The position numbers were made by a program, and so were the translations under genes. From Carallia brachiata (Eukaryota; Streptophyta; Magnoliopsida; Malpighiales; Rhizophoraceae), in NCBI GenBank assembly GCA_021464245.1, contig JADCRB010000006.1, positions 4,320,186 through 4,384,185 of the forward strand: a stretch of 64,000 nucleotides of DNA, written 5' to 3'. The notes beneath the pieces are model-generated. The model was not told the DNA's origin, ran no database searches, and saw only the letters and a list, made by a program, of their open reading frames with translations. Positions 11,401 through 23,300 of this stretch are shown here, one piece after another; position 1 is the first letter of the stretch, and the number at the start of each line of letters is the position of its first letter.

Positions 11401-11689
11401 TCAAGTTTTGGAATTAAGCAAAATACAATGAGCAATATAAGTAACAGTGCAATCAATAAACCCAGAATGTTTCACAGAATACCCATTAACCAAACAGATC
11501 AACTCAACCAACAGAGAGAGAGAGAGAGGGGGGAGGGTTATATATGTAGTGAAAAAGAAGGTAAGAAATTTAAAAAAAAAAGGAAAAAAAAAAACCTGAT
11601 GGGGCAGCATGAACTTCAAAGTGGAGAGTATAAGCAACCAAAAGTAGTGGCAGTACAAAAGTAAAGCAAAAGGAATGGGATCTTCTCAT
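8489..11689 (-). CDS. NHL-repeat membrane protein (7 exons) with a 2 bp frame break in exon 6
   Basis: Exons on the minus strand: 11596-11689, 11197-11268, 10891-11058, 10400-10570, 9973-10182, 9617-9703 and 8489-9139, all with GT/AG borders and consistent phase 1 through exon 5. The start gives a signal peptide (MRRSHSFCFTFVLPLLLVAY). NHL propeller blades follow: TPYKIRVSADGELFAAD, FNHPKGITMDDKGNLYVADT and CSLLVVDRGNAALREI. Exon 6 encodes a membrane helix (IFVVLGAILAGYAMC). Exon 7 holds the family's C-terminal amphipathic segment (WPSFGQLIIDLSKLAFEALGS) and a basic Ser-rich tail. After GYAMC the frame shifts: ATGTGTGCTTCAG stands where ATGTGTGTGCTTCAG would keep reading VLQQGF. As written, translation stops at 9621-9623 (about 265 aa); with the two bases the total is 1455 nt, 484 aa. 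The family role is unknown; a secretory-pathway membrane location is inferred. Confidence 0.8.
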
Positions 11690-11712
11690 AGCTCTCTTCC
11701 TCTACAAGCCAA

Positions 11713-11716
<4 letters not shown>

Positions 11717-11758
<42 letters not shown>

Positions 11759-11772
11759 TGTGTGTGTGTGTG
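11717..11772. repeat. (GA)n-(GT)n microsatellite in the NHL gene 5' region
   Basis: About 20 GA units directly followed by about 8 TG units, starting 28 bp upstream of the NHL start codon (11689). On the gene's strand this is a CA/CT-rich leader, a common composition for plant 5' UTRs. Its length is likely polymorphic. Confidence 0.9.
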
Positions 11773-11909
11773 AAGAGATTGGTGGTGCTTTTTATGGGTT
11801 TTAGATTTCAAGAACAACACAATGCTTTGGTACAATACAAAGCTGCGAGCTGTGCAAGGAGTGTACAGCTTTGGACTCTGCAGCAAAATGTTAGGCATTA
11901 AAGGCAACT

Positions 11910-14900
11910 TTACCCAGTTATTAGAATTTGATGTTTATTGATTTTTTTTTTTAAATAAAAAAAATTATTGTGAATAAATCAGTTATAAAAAGTTATATAT
12001 TTTATATTCATTTATAATTTTATTTGTATAAAAAGATTTATTATCTAAATATTGTTGGAACTATACGTAAGTTTCCCAAGTCGATCAAGTATTACGAATC
12101 ATAAATCGAAAAACGCAGACACTAATCATTGTTAGACTTCTTCCAAAAAGCAAAGACTCAGGCATAACTGAGGGATTCAAATTAGAGTGGTGAGTAAGAG
12201 AATTATTTTAATTTACAATAAGGCTACCACCTTCGGTGGTTGATGTTCACTGAATTAAAAAAATTAATTCTTTAAAATTTAACCGATTTAATTGATATTT
12301 AAATTAGTGAAATTAATATATAATAATAAATATATTTATAAAATTAATTAAAAATAATATTTATAAGTGACGATTAAATATTTAACTTTTATTTTTAAGG
12401 ATTAAGTTGAAAAGTTTGATCAAATTTTTAATTAAGTTGAAATATTTTTTATTGTTAATTAATAAATAAATATTTTTTATTTTTAAGGATTAAGTTAAAA
12501 TTTTTAATTACATTTGGGACTCAAATTATATGATTTAGTTTGATTGGTCTGACAAATTTAATTTTTATCAATTTTTAACCAGTTTTAACTGTGTCAAGAT
12601 CTCTCCAAAAACACTAACAATCATTTGTCTGAATGGAAAAACCTTTGTTCCCCTTAAGTAAAATTTTAAATTTGAGTATTGTAAATGGAAGAAAAAAAAA
12701 AGTTACTAAAAGAGCTCCCTGTAAATAATTCAATAAAAATTTGAATTAAATTAGTCAAAACTCAATACAATTTTTAAATTCTGAGGTTTAGTACTTAAAA
12801 AAAATCTCTTTAAAAATTGACCCTAAATCAAACCAAACACCTAACCACAACGTAAACTAATTAAACCGATCAATTTAGTCCGATTTTGTTAACATTCACT
12901 TTACCCTCCTCTTTGTTTAATGTATTTCCCTCGCCCTGTTACGTTTTTTTTTTTATTTTGGGTACTCTTTTCCCCTTCAAGAGGCGGACATTTTTTTATT
13001 TTTTATTTTAAAAAATTGACTGTTAGTTTTCGAACAACACAGTGGAATGACAACTCAGTCCAATAACATTTACCTATATATCAATATTATAAAAAAGTAG
13101 TAATATATAAAATAAAAATTATGTTATAAAATACCTTAAAATTTAGAATCATGAAAAAAATCAAATATTTTTTTATATTGTCAAACCAAACAAGAAAAAA
13201 AATTAATTTTTTTTATAATTATAAATTTTAAAATATTTTATGATACAATTTTCGTAATATATATATTATTATTCGTTATAAAATATCCTCTTTATCATTA
13301 ATGACATAATAATTTCCACGATCAAAAAGAAAAACACCTACTCAATTTTGGATGTCACTTGATTGCACATTAGTAACAAAAAAAAAAATCAATTTCCTAA
13401 CATCAATTCTTTCATCTTGCCCGTTATGAAAATATTAATCACTCATTTCCAACCTTTCTAGGACTATAAATAATTATGGCAATCCACCCGGAAAAAATAA
13501 TGACTCATTTCCTACTTTTTGCATTTTTACTAATTGTAATTCTGAATGTTGATCTTTTCTCAATTTTGCCATAACTTTGGCATGGTAATAAATGTTGTAA
13601 TCTTCTCTATTATGAGTAGAGAAAACTTCCCTTCATTTTATGTTTTCACGAAGCAAAAAAAATCCTCAATTTCTCTTCTAATTTTAAAACATTTTCAAAA
13701 TTATTCTAGTTACATAAAATATATATGGCAATCCACCCAAAAAATTAATATTTCTTAATGACTCATTATCTACCTTTTTGTAAATCTGAACGTCAATCTT
13801 TTCTTAACTTCGCCGTAACCTTAGCATATTAATAAATATTTTAATCTTTTATATTATGATTTTGTGCCAAAACAATCTTCTATATTATGATATTTTAGCA
13901 TATTGTGAATGGGATTTGACGAAATAAATTACTTTTGTCATAAGTCTGCATAGTATGCATATTGTGATATTTTAGTATAGGGTAATTGTCATACAATTAT
14001 GGCTAGCATTTAATTGGCATAAAAATGAATTTGATTAGCCTTCTAACGTAAATTAAAATTTAAAACAATAATTATTATAGTAATGCCCCTATACATGCAT
14101 TTGGCCATTAAGTTCCTTTCTTGATCCCTTTTTGGGTATAAATTCTATTTACACTCCTTTTTTCACGTTTTACTCTCATTGATTTTAGGTGAAAAAAATT
14201 AGAATTAATTATCAATAATAACTACTAATATATTTTACATACATAAAATCAAATCACTTTATATTCAAATGTGCCTTTACCATTCTTTCCATCATTTTCT
14301 TCTTCTTGTTTTTTTTTTTCTCTCTCGATATGTGATTATCGTGTTCGCAAATCTTTCCTTTTCCTCTCCTCCAACACAAGGAAATTTTTAATTTCCTTTT
14401 ATTTCTTTTGCTCTTTTCAAATAAATAATTCTAATGAGTTCTGATATGTGCAAGACAAAATAAAAGATGCTATGCCAGTAACAAGGGTATTAAGGATGAT
14501 TTATGAGTGAGATGACAAAACTTTGTAAGGGATATCTAATTTCACCAATTTATGTTTCTTTGTTTTTGTCTTTTCTTTTTCTCTCTTTTTTTATGATGTG
14601 AAATTTCTGATTTTGCATATTTATTCATAACATTCATTTGATTTTTTATTTTATAATTAGTTGTTTCTTTTGACCTTCTATTTCTATGAGTTCAAGAACT
14701 TACGTTAATATTGTCACGTACTTGAACAGGTAGATGACAGAAATTGAGCTTGAGGAAAGGCTCAGAATTGTCAACAGGTTGTTGCTCTCTCTGTTTTCTG
14801 ATTCATTGATATTTCAGTTTTTTAGGCTTATAATTATCTGATATTTTTTTATTTCTTCTATGCTTTATAATTCTAAGTTTTTAGTAATAAAACATTAACT

Positions 14901-15600
14901 AGTTGTGGTTGTTTTTTATTTGTTGATTGCCATGAAATCTTTTGCAACCATTTATGATGAATGGTTTTAAACCTCTCTCTCATGTTTAAATTTAAAGGAT
15001 AAACAGAATAATTTGCTGATCAAAAATTTTACAGATGCTGAACGGGTATAGAAAATTTGACAACTAAATCTTCATCTAACATAGTCGTTTAAAATACCTT
15101 AAAAAAAGTAAATACATGGGAACGTAAGAGCTAAGAGTTAAAAGAAGAATACCCAATTTGTCGCCAACGTGAAAGTATAATGATCAAAACAACTTCAACT
15201 TTATTTCCTTAATTTCAATCAATTATTTAATTATTTATAAAAATATTTTAATAATTTCATTTATATACTTTTTTTTTTTCTGCAATCCAAGTATTTTTTT
15301 TTTTTTTTTGTGGAAGCTGAAAATCTAGATCCCCTTGTTACCAAAACTCTCCACATTTGTAGAGATTGCCCACTTTGTGGGTATGAACGTTTCTACTTCG
15401 AATGAATTCTTAGACCTACATTTCTACATATTTTTAACAATTAATTAACTAATCACTAATTATTACATGTATTAAAAAAATATTTTTTTAGTTAAATTAT
15501 ACAATCTAAATTTAAAAAAATTTTATTTTCTGATAACATTTTTTTTTTGACAATCTTTTCATTAAAATCTCACGATATAAACAAATCATAAAAGTGGATG
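11910..15600. other. AT-rich gene-free stretch with a ~250 bp tandem repeat
   Basis: No protein domain seen. Positions 13476-13616 (ATGGCAATCCACCC...CTCATTTCCTACTTTTTG...CATGGTAATAAAT) recur diverged at 13725-13860 (ATGGCAATCCACCC...CTCATTATCTACCTTTTTG...CATATTAATAAAT), offset about 249 bp. The rest is A/T-rich with long T-runs near 15270-15310. Confidence 0.5.
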
Positions 15601-15689
15601 TCCGGCACGACCCATTACCATTCACATCGAATCGGGTTCTTTTAGGACATTCAATTTCGGTCCGGTCCACGGGATGGGCTGTCCGCTTT

Positions 15690-18600
15690 ATATGTGTCTA
15701 GCTATGACAGTGCCAGTCTAAAGCATATTTGTCCGTCTCGTTTCAGCTTGGAAAAGCTACAAGAAGGGTCCTCTTATCTCCCATCCATCGTCAGCACGGT
15801 ACTAATTTTTCTCCTTAATTTCTATCTTCTTCTTAAATATTTGTTCGTAGTTGAAAAGGTTTTAGAACTTTCCATTGTCAATTTATGAGTAATTATGATC
15901 GATTTTTGCCTAACTTTCGTCATCTTTGTTGGGAAATTTCGATAAAGTTTGCTTCTTTTTGGTTTTTATTTTGGAGGGTCTTGCGGCAATCCAAGTAATA
16001 CGACTGTTTTGATCGAATAGTAATTGCGGTGCTTTGATTGCTTTTGAACGTTCCAATATTGAGAAATTTTGCTGCTTTTTGAGCGTTAATTTTCTTATGA
16101 TTGTGAAAATTGTGGAACTTTTTAGCGTTGCAGGCTTGTGGGGGAGATAATAAAGATAGAGAGACACTCTTAAATCAGCTGAATTTGGAAGTAGAGGTTA
16201 ATTTCCATTGCAAAAAATGGAGGTTTGAGAAATTTGCTGCTTTTTGAGTGTTAATTTTCATATGATTGTGAATGTTGCGGAACTTTTAGTGTTGCAGGCA
16301 TGTGAGGAAGAGAGAGGGAGAGAGAAAGAAAGAGAGAGGGGCACTCGTATCAGCTGAAGTGGATGTGGGTTCATTTTAATTACAAAAAATGGAGGCTTGC
16401 AACTGCATTGAGCCGCAATGGCCGGCTGATGAGTTATTGATGAAGTATCAATATATTTCGGACGTCCTTATTGCCCTTGCTTATTTTTCTATCCCTCTGG
16501 AGCTCATCTATTTTGTTAAGAAATCTGCCGTCTTTCCTTATAGATGGGTTCTGGTGCAGTTTGGTGCTTTTATAGTTCTTTGTGGAGCAACCCATCTTAT
16601 AAATTTGTGGACTTTCGATGCGCACTCTCGATCAGTGGCAATAGTAATGGCTATAGCAAAAGTTTTGACTGCTGTCGTGTCCTGTGCGACTGCACTTATG
16701 CTCGTGCACATAATTCCGGACCTTTTGAGTGTTAAGACTAGAGAATTACTTTTGAAAAACAAGGCTGCTGAGCTGGATAGAGAGATGAGCTTGATTCTAA
16801 CTCAGGAAAAAACAGGACGGCACGTTAGGATGTTGACTCATGAGATTAGGAGCACTCTTGATAGGCATACCATACTTAGGACTACACTTGTTGAACTGGG
16901 TAGGACATTGGATTTGGAAGAGTGTGCCTTGTGGATGCCAACGCGCACTGGTTTAGAGCTTAAACTGTCATACACTCTTTGTCAGCGGAATCCCATTGGA
17001 TATACTGTTCCTATCCATTTGCCTATTATTAATCAAGTATTTAGTAGTAATCGTGCTTCGGCAATATCGCCCGATTGTCCGGTGGCAAGACTTCGGCCTC
17101 TTGCAGGAAAATATGTGCCTAGAGAGGTGGTTGCAGTTCGTGTCCCTCTTCTTCATCTTTCAAATTTCCAGATCAATGATTGGCCTGAGCTTTCAACCAA
17201 AGGCTATGCTTTGATGGTGTTAATGCTTCCCTCAGATAGTGCCAGGCAGTGGCATGTTCATGAGTTGGAGCTTGTTGAAGTTGTCGCTGATCAGGTCTTG
17301 GATTGCCCTATTTAACTTATTATCATGGCCTTCATTATCATTTTTCTTTTCATGTTTGATAGAAAACATGTTAATTGACCATTAAGCTTGTTGGTGCTAT
17401 AGAAGAATTGCAGTTTACATGCTGTAGTTCTGTCTAATTTTACGAAAACATAAAAGGGCATGCTGTCTAAAGGGTGCATATCTACAATTTTTAGCCTGTA
17501 ATGTAGAATTTAATTTCTGAGTCAGGTGGCTGTTGCTCTGTCGCATGCTGCAATCTTAGAAGAGTCGATGAGGGCAAGGGATCTTCTTTTGGAGCAAAAT
17601 GTTGAACTTGATCTTGCCAGTAGAGAAGCAGAAACAGCAGTTCGTGCTCGCAATGATTTCTTGGCTGTCATGAACAATGAGATGAAAACCCCAATGCATG
17701 CAATTATTGCACTTTCCTCTTTGCTGCAAGAGACTGAGCTGACAACTGAGCAGCGCCTGATGGTGGAGACAATTCTTAAGAGTAGCAACCTTTTGGCTGC
17801 TTTAATAAATGATGTGTTAGATCTCTCAAAGCTTGAAGATGGCAGCCTTCAAATTGACCTGGGCCCTTTTAATCTTCGTGCTGTTTTCAGGGAGGTAGGA
17901 CTGCATTAACTAAGATGTAATTCCTGATATCCAATTTTCGTAGGATGAGAGTTGCTAAGATATTTGTTTATCCATAGCAGGTTCTTAACTTGATCAAACC
18001 CATTGCTTCTGTAAAAAAGTTGCATATCACATTAGATCTGGCTCCAGATGTGCCAGAATATGCTATTGGCGATGAAAAACGCCTCATGCAGATAATGTTG
18101 AATGTTGTTGGTAATGCTGTGAAATTCACAAAAGAAGGCAGCATCTCAATCACTGTATTTGTTGCAAAATCAGAATCTTTAAGAGATTCTCGAGCTCTCG
18201 ACTTTTTCTGGTGCCAAGTGATAATCACTTCTATTTGCGGGTGCAGGTTTGTTCTTCGATGATTATTTATGTCTTCTGCATTTCGAGATATCACTTATGA
18301 GTGCTGGAATCTCATGGCGTGATATCTATCGTTTTGTGTAGGTAAAAGATTCAGGTTTAGGAATTAACCCCCAAGATATTCCTAAGATATTCACCAAGTT
18401 TGTTCAAATTCAGTCTTTGGCAACCAGAAACTCTGGTGGCAGTGGGCTTGGCCTTGCAATTTGTAAGAGGTATTTTTACTTCCCTGGTCTTTGCTAACAA
18501 AGGCTCTGTTGCATTTATTATGGAATGCAATCAGCTTTCCATGTGCTTTTATGGCTTATTGTTTCTCAACTTTCTCAAATTTATTTTGGCAGGTTACTCC

Positions 18601-18880
18601 GTGTGGTTTATGTTAAAAAATGCGTGTAGAATTAATACCTTTGTGTTCTTGTGATCAGGTTTGTCAATCTTATGGAGGGACATATATGGATAGAAAGTGA
18701 AGGTCTGGGAAAGGGTTGCACTGTGATCTTCATCGTAAAACTTGGGATTCCTGACTACTCGAATGATTTGAAGGTCTCTTTCATGCCCAAATGGCCAGCA
18801 AGTCATTGATAGACAACTTTTTCAGGGCTCAAATTTCTTTTATGGATGATAATGGGTCAGTGAAATTCCATTGTTATTTG
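15690..18880 (+). pseudogene. ETR1: ETR1-type ethylene receptor, sensor half intact but kinase dead and receiver missing
   Basis: Coding exons: 16389-17294, 17526-17894, 17981-18246, 18342-18469, 18659-18809. Exon 1 encodes three membrane helices with Asp25, Tyr32, Cys65 and His69 ([10 protein letters not shown]), the copper/ethylene-binding residues known from ETR1, plus Cys4/Cys6 for the dimer disulfide, then the GAF domain. Exon 2 carries the dimerisation/H-box, but the phospho-accepting His353 is Asn ([12 protein letters not shown]; codon AAT at 17676-17678). Exon 3 has the N-box, then loses one base near 18202-18208; its length is 266 instead of 267. The shifted frame stops at the start of exon 4, giving about 514 aa. 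Exon 4 still spells DSGLGIN and GGSGLGLAI. Exon 5 ends at TGA-TAG (18807-18812) where the linker to the receiver should continue; only a relic (SGLKFLL) follows. No receiver Asp domain is found downstream. If transcribed, it could make a binding-competent, signalling-altered receptor. Confidence 0.85.
15799..16297 (+). other. ETR1-like 5' UTR intron and duplicated leader/start-codon region
   Basis: A GT at 15799 after CATCGTCAGCACG looks like the donor of the 5' UTR intron typical of ETR1 genes. Two acceptors exist, GCGTTGCAG ending 16133 and GTGTTGCAG ending 16297, because a ~170 bp unit is tandemly duplicated. Unit 1 is 16061-16226 and unit 2 is 16227-16398. Each unit has TGCTGCTTTTTGAG, the acceptor, a GA-rich leader, CAGCTGAA and AAAAAATGGAGG. 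The upstream ATG (16217) now reads Met-Glu-Val-stop; the downstream ATG (16389) opens the receptor. Confidence 0.75.
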
Positions 18881-18889
18881 TTATTGGAG

Positions 18890-19860
18890 TTACATTATCG
18901 TACTAGATTTTCATAGGCTGGTTGCCATTATCTTCTTCATGACATCAGCAAGAAATGACATAATATAGAAAAGCCTGGGTATCGTGGGAAATATGGTACA
19001 TTTTTAAGTACTGGATCGCACGTTTTATGACAATTTTGATACAAGTTAATACATGAAAAAGTAATGAGCTTTGTTAGGCAATCATATAAGTTTGTCATAC
19101 ATTTCAGTTATATGTTCAATTTTTTTGTAATAATATACAGATTTTTTGTAATAATATACAGATTTTTTACAACAAAAAATATAGTTGTTATTAAAAATTA
19201 TGAATGTTGTTGCATATGATAAAAATGTACGACGCTACAGTATAACTATTAAAATTTTTCTAAAAAATAAATAAGCTGTACATTTTTAACAACTCAAAAA
19301 TGACTTGATTCAATATGAACTCAAAGTGATCTGATTCAAACTCACTTTACCAGGTTCATCAAAACTTGCCATACTTTGTTGACCTATATTATTTTGGTTT
19401 TGGAGGAAACTTGGTACTCATCGAAGTCCAACTCAAGCCACGATATAATCTGCCGTAAAAGATTCAAGTTGGCAGTCTTGTAATTGCCTAACTTTTTCTC
19501 AATCCCAAGTCTGCCCAACAAACATGTAGGCTAATTTCTGGGTTACGCTAGGCCAAATCTGAAAATTATTTGACCAAAGGTGGTAAGACCCATGATCAAT
19601 TCTAATAAATAAATAAATAAAAATTCAAACGGTCCAAGACGGCTAAACTGCTCACCCAAAATGGCCCAAAGCTCACCCAAAAATGCACTTTTAAAAGCAA
19701 CGAGCTATGACTCAATTAGACTGTAGTCACATTTATAATTTAAAGTCTTAAATTTAAATTTCAATTAAAATCAATTAACTAATTAAAAGATGAACCTTAA
19801 ATTACGTAACGGTTAATAATGTTCTAGTTCATCCCAAATGATGTACCTTTTTCTCCCCCA
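18890..19860. other. Gene-free spacer after the ETR1-like pseudogene
   Basis: AT-rich, with two copies of TTTTTGTAATAATATACAGA in tandem at 19122-19165. No receiver-domain coding sequence could be found here in any frame, which supports 3' truncation of the receptor gene. Confidence 0.4.
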
Positions 19861-20384
19861 GATGATTAGAGTGTTCCAAAGCAAAACTTTGTAGATCAAG
19901 TGAAGTACAAGACAAGAGTCGCAGTAAGTTTATTTGTTTAATCTCTGTAAAAATGCAGTAAAACTGCATAAATTTGACGCTCCACCAAATCCCATGTTGT
20001 GGGAACCTGCAACACTGAGAACATCTTTTCGTAATACATAATTGAACAAGAAAAGTTATGTAGCCATAAGCTATACAAGCGCAAAGTTACTTCCACAACT
20101 CATTCTTTTCTGTCTGTAACGTTTAATCGATCAGACTTATAAACAGTCTGCATCGCTAAAATTTTTCTGCAGATCATGGAAATTCTTCACAGCAAAATCA
20201 ATATCTTCCAAAGAATTTGCAATTTTTAGCAGCACTAGCAATAAATATTTACATCACCAATCTTTTATCATTACTTACACAAGATAATAGAAACTTTTGC
20301 CCCAACTCACAAATATAGGAGAGCTTCCAGAATTTAAGCAAGTTCACAACCAATTTGTAGCATGCGCAGTGCTTACACGGGTGA

Positions 20385-23300
20385 TCACCACTCATGAGCC
20401 CCCTTTGTCGCACCGATAATAATTGCAATCGTAGCAAGAATAGCCTGCACAAGGAGCAATGTTCTCAAGTGTTAGCTGTGCGCCCACAAAATAATTCTTT
20501 CTTTTCTGGTATCTGGCATCCAGCAAACAGAAGCAATTCGCAATTCGCCAAGGAGTTGGCTAACCATGAGAAGACAATCTAATAAGTGCACAGAGATTCT
20601 CCTAATGAACAACCCCCGCCCCAGCTGCACATGAGAAAAAATTATAACACAAGCACTGTCTGAGAGCTGAAGCCTTCATCTATGCAAACAAATTTAATGC
20701 TCACACTTACATGAAAATAATGCTGAAATCTTTGAGGACAACACAAAGTATCATGCAATGAAAAGCAATGCATGGTAATACTTAGAGCGACTAAAAAACA
20801 GTTTCTTGCTCACAATGCTGGCAACTAAAATATCCTATCAACATGCTGACATGAAATTCCAGAGAACGTGACGAAACATATAAATCAATTTACCCATCAT
20901 TACATTTCCATGGCCAATAGTAAACAATCACAGTTTCTTATTTATAAGCAATGGCCTTAATTCTTATTGGTTAAGTGAAAGATAAAGAAACAAAATGGAT
21001 AAGGCATCGTTGACTGTATATGATTTACACCCATCAAAGTAAATCATCATGCCCAGAAATCTTCACTGACAAGATGGAATTTTACATACAGCTGATCCAC
21101 TTGCCCTTTTGGGCTTGCAGCAGATTGTCCCAAGGACAACAGAAAATGCAAAGCGTCAGGCTTTAATGAAAACACAACTCCGATAGAAACAGGGAAAGGA
21201 ACCGCAAAATGGCCTCAAAGCAGAATAACATCATAGCGAGAAAGAAGGTAAAAGACACAAGTCCCTTGTAACTGAAAACTGGAGTGGACAACTGTTTTGA
21301 AAAATTCGCTAAATATAGTGAATCAAAAACACAAAACTAGTCTTTCAGCGATTGAAGGTTGAGCCTTTATGTACGTGTAACAATAAGGTTACTTCAACAT
21401 GACACAGGTTCGAGTCATGCAAACAATCACTTCTTGAAAGCAAAGGTAAAGTTGTGTGCATCTAATCCTTTCCCAAACCCTACAATGTGAGAAACTCGAG
21501 CATCGGGACACCATTTTTAGTCTTTGAGATAGTCCCACAATAATACCCTACCCCAAGTTTTCCAGTAAATGAATCAAATTTTAACATGAACATCCCATTT
21601 TCATCTTCTCCGAACCATTGCATCTCTCACTATTTGTTTTAAAGTTTTTAGACAGCCCTAAATAGGAAGAGAAAAAAAAAAGCTTCAATATCTTTCTTGA
21701 AGTATGAACTGAAGTCACCCCATTCGCAAACATCTTGACTAACTTACTCAGAGCTGCACTCCCTTACCTTTTCAACATCTACGAGTGCTAAAAACCTGTG
21801 AACCGTTATGTCCTGGTTACCTCATGGGAGTATACAGTTCCAAAACTGACACTTTAATGATTAGAAAATGGTGCTATAGCCATAGAAAATTTGTAACCGC
21901 TGCAAAGTCAATGCAAGCTTCAGAGGTACAAGAACAATGAGCATACCCAATAAGTCTGTTAAAACAACACCAGGAAAAGAAGAAATGTCTACACAAAAAA
22001 CTTCACAGTGTTTGATGTATAACCCAATTTGGCACTCCTGTACAATCATCAAGATGTTTCTACTATCCAATGGTCTACAAAATTTCTCCAGAACTTGGAC
22101 TATTAGGGAAAAAAAAAGTACAGCAGTCATGAAATTATAACATCGAATACAATGTCGTGACAGAAAGCAATAGCACAGGAGAACATCCAACAAATAAGAA
22201 GGAAAGGACATGAAAAAGATACTCACAGCAATTGTGCAGGCAACATATCCCGGTTGCTCTCGAGGATCTGTCCTTGCACAAAGTAGAACAAATAAACCAA
22301 TATACCAAGGGATTGCTCCAAGAAAGAAACCAATTATAAACCTTCAAAATGGAAAAAGAAACGAAGAAAGGTCAGTGATTCATGAAGAAACTGTTGTCTG
22401 AATTTTCATCATAACAGCATCACATAACTCTCGTCACTTCAAGAGGCAAACTTTAAAGAGGACTAACTTAAATAGACCAATGTATTTAGATTATCCGGGT
22501 GCCAACCACTGCACCAGACTTCAGATGCTTTTTTTACATTCAGCTTGCAAACCACAATACGTGTATGCTCATGATATAAAAATATTATAGATCCGCTGAT
22601 TGGTGACCTTGCAGTGAGATAGGGCCAAAAAGCCCAGAAAGAGCTGAACATAAATAAAGGGGCTAAGATTAGAAATTTTGTTGAGAATTAATGTTGAGCT
22701 TTAGGGAGTCGGAATAAATTTTTGAAGGTTTGCAATTATAAAGATTTAAAAGATCTGGTATGGGGATTTAGAACCGATGAAAGAACAGAAAAATTAGGGT
22801 ACACACCTGCACATACAGCCGGGGGGTGGGGGACATAACAACAACAATAACAAAGCCTTAATCCCAAATTTAATTGGGGTTGACTACATAAATCAGTTCT
22901 CGCTATTTCGTTCTGTCGTATAGTAAGTCCTCTATAAGGGCTAGTTATTCTAAATCCTTTTTAACTACTGATTCCCAAGTCAACTTAAGTCTACCTCTTC
23001 CTCTCCTCACTCTATTTTCTTGAGTTGTATTGCCTTTTTTTAGAGGAGCACTCAACGGTCTACATTTGACATGTCCAAACCAACGCAATTGCCCCTCCCA
23101 TAACTTTTCATCAATAGGTGTTACACATACTCTGTTACGGATATCCTCATTCCTAATTTGGTCCTTTCTTGAGTGTTTGCTCATCCATCCAAGCATCTTC
23201 ATCTATGTCACACTCATTTTTTGTGCATCTTGTTGTTTCACCGCCCAACACTCGCAACCATAAATCGCTGGATGAATCACCATGCGATAGAATTTACCCT

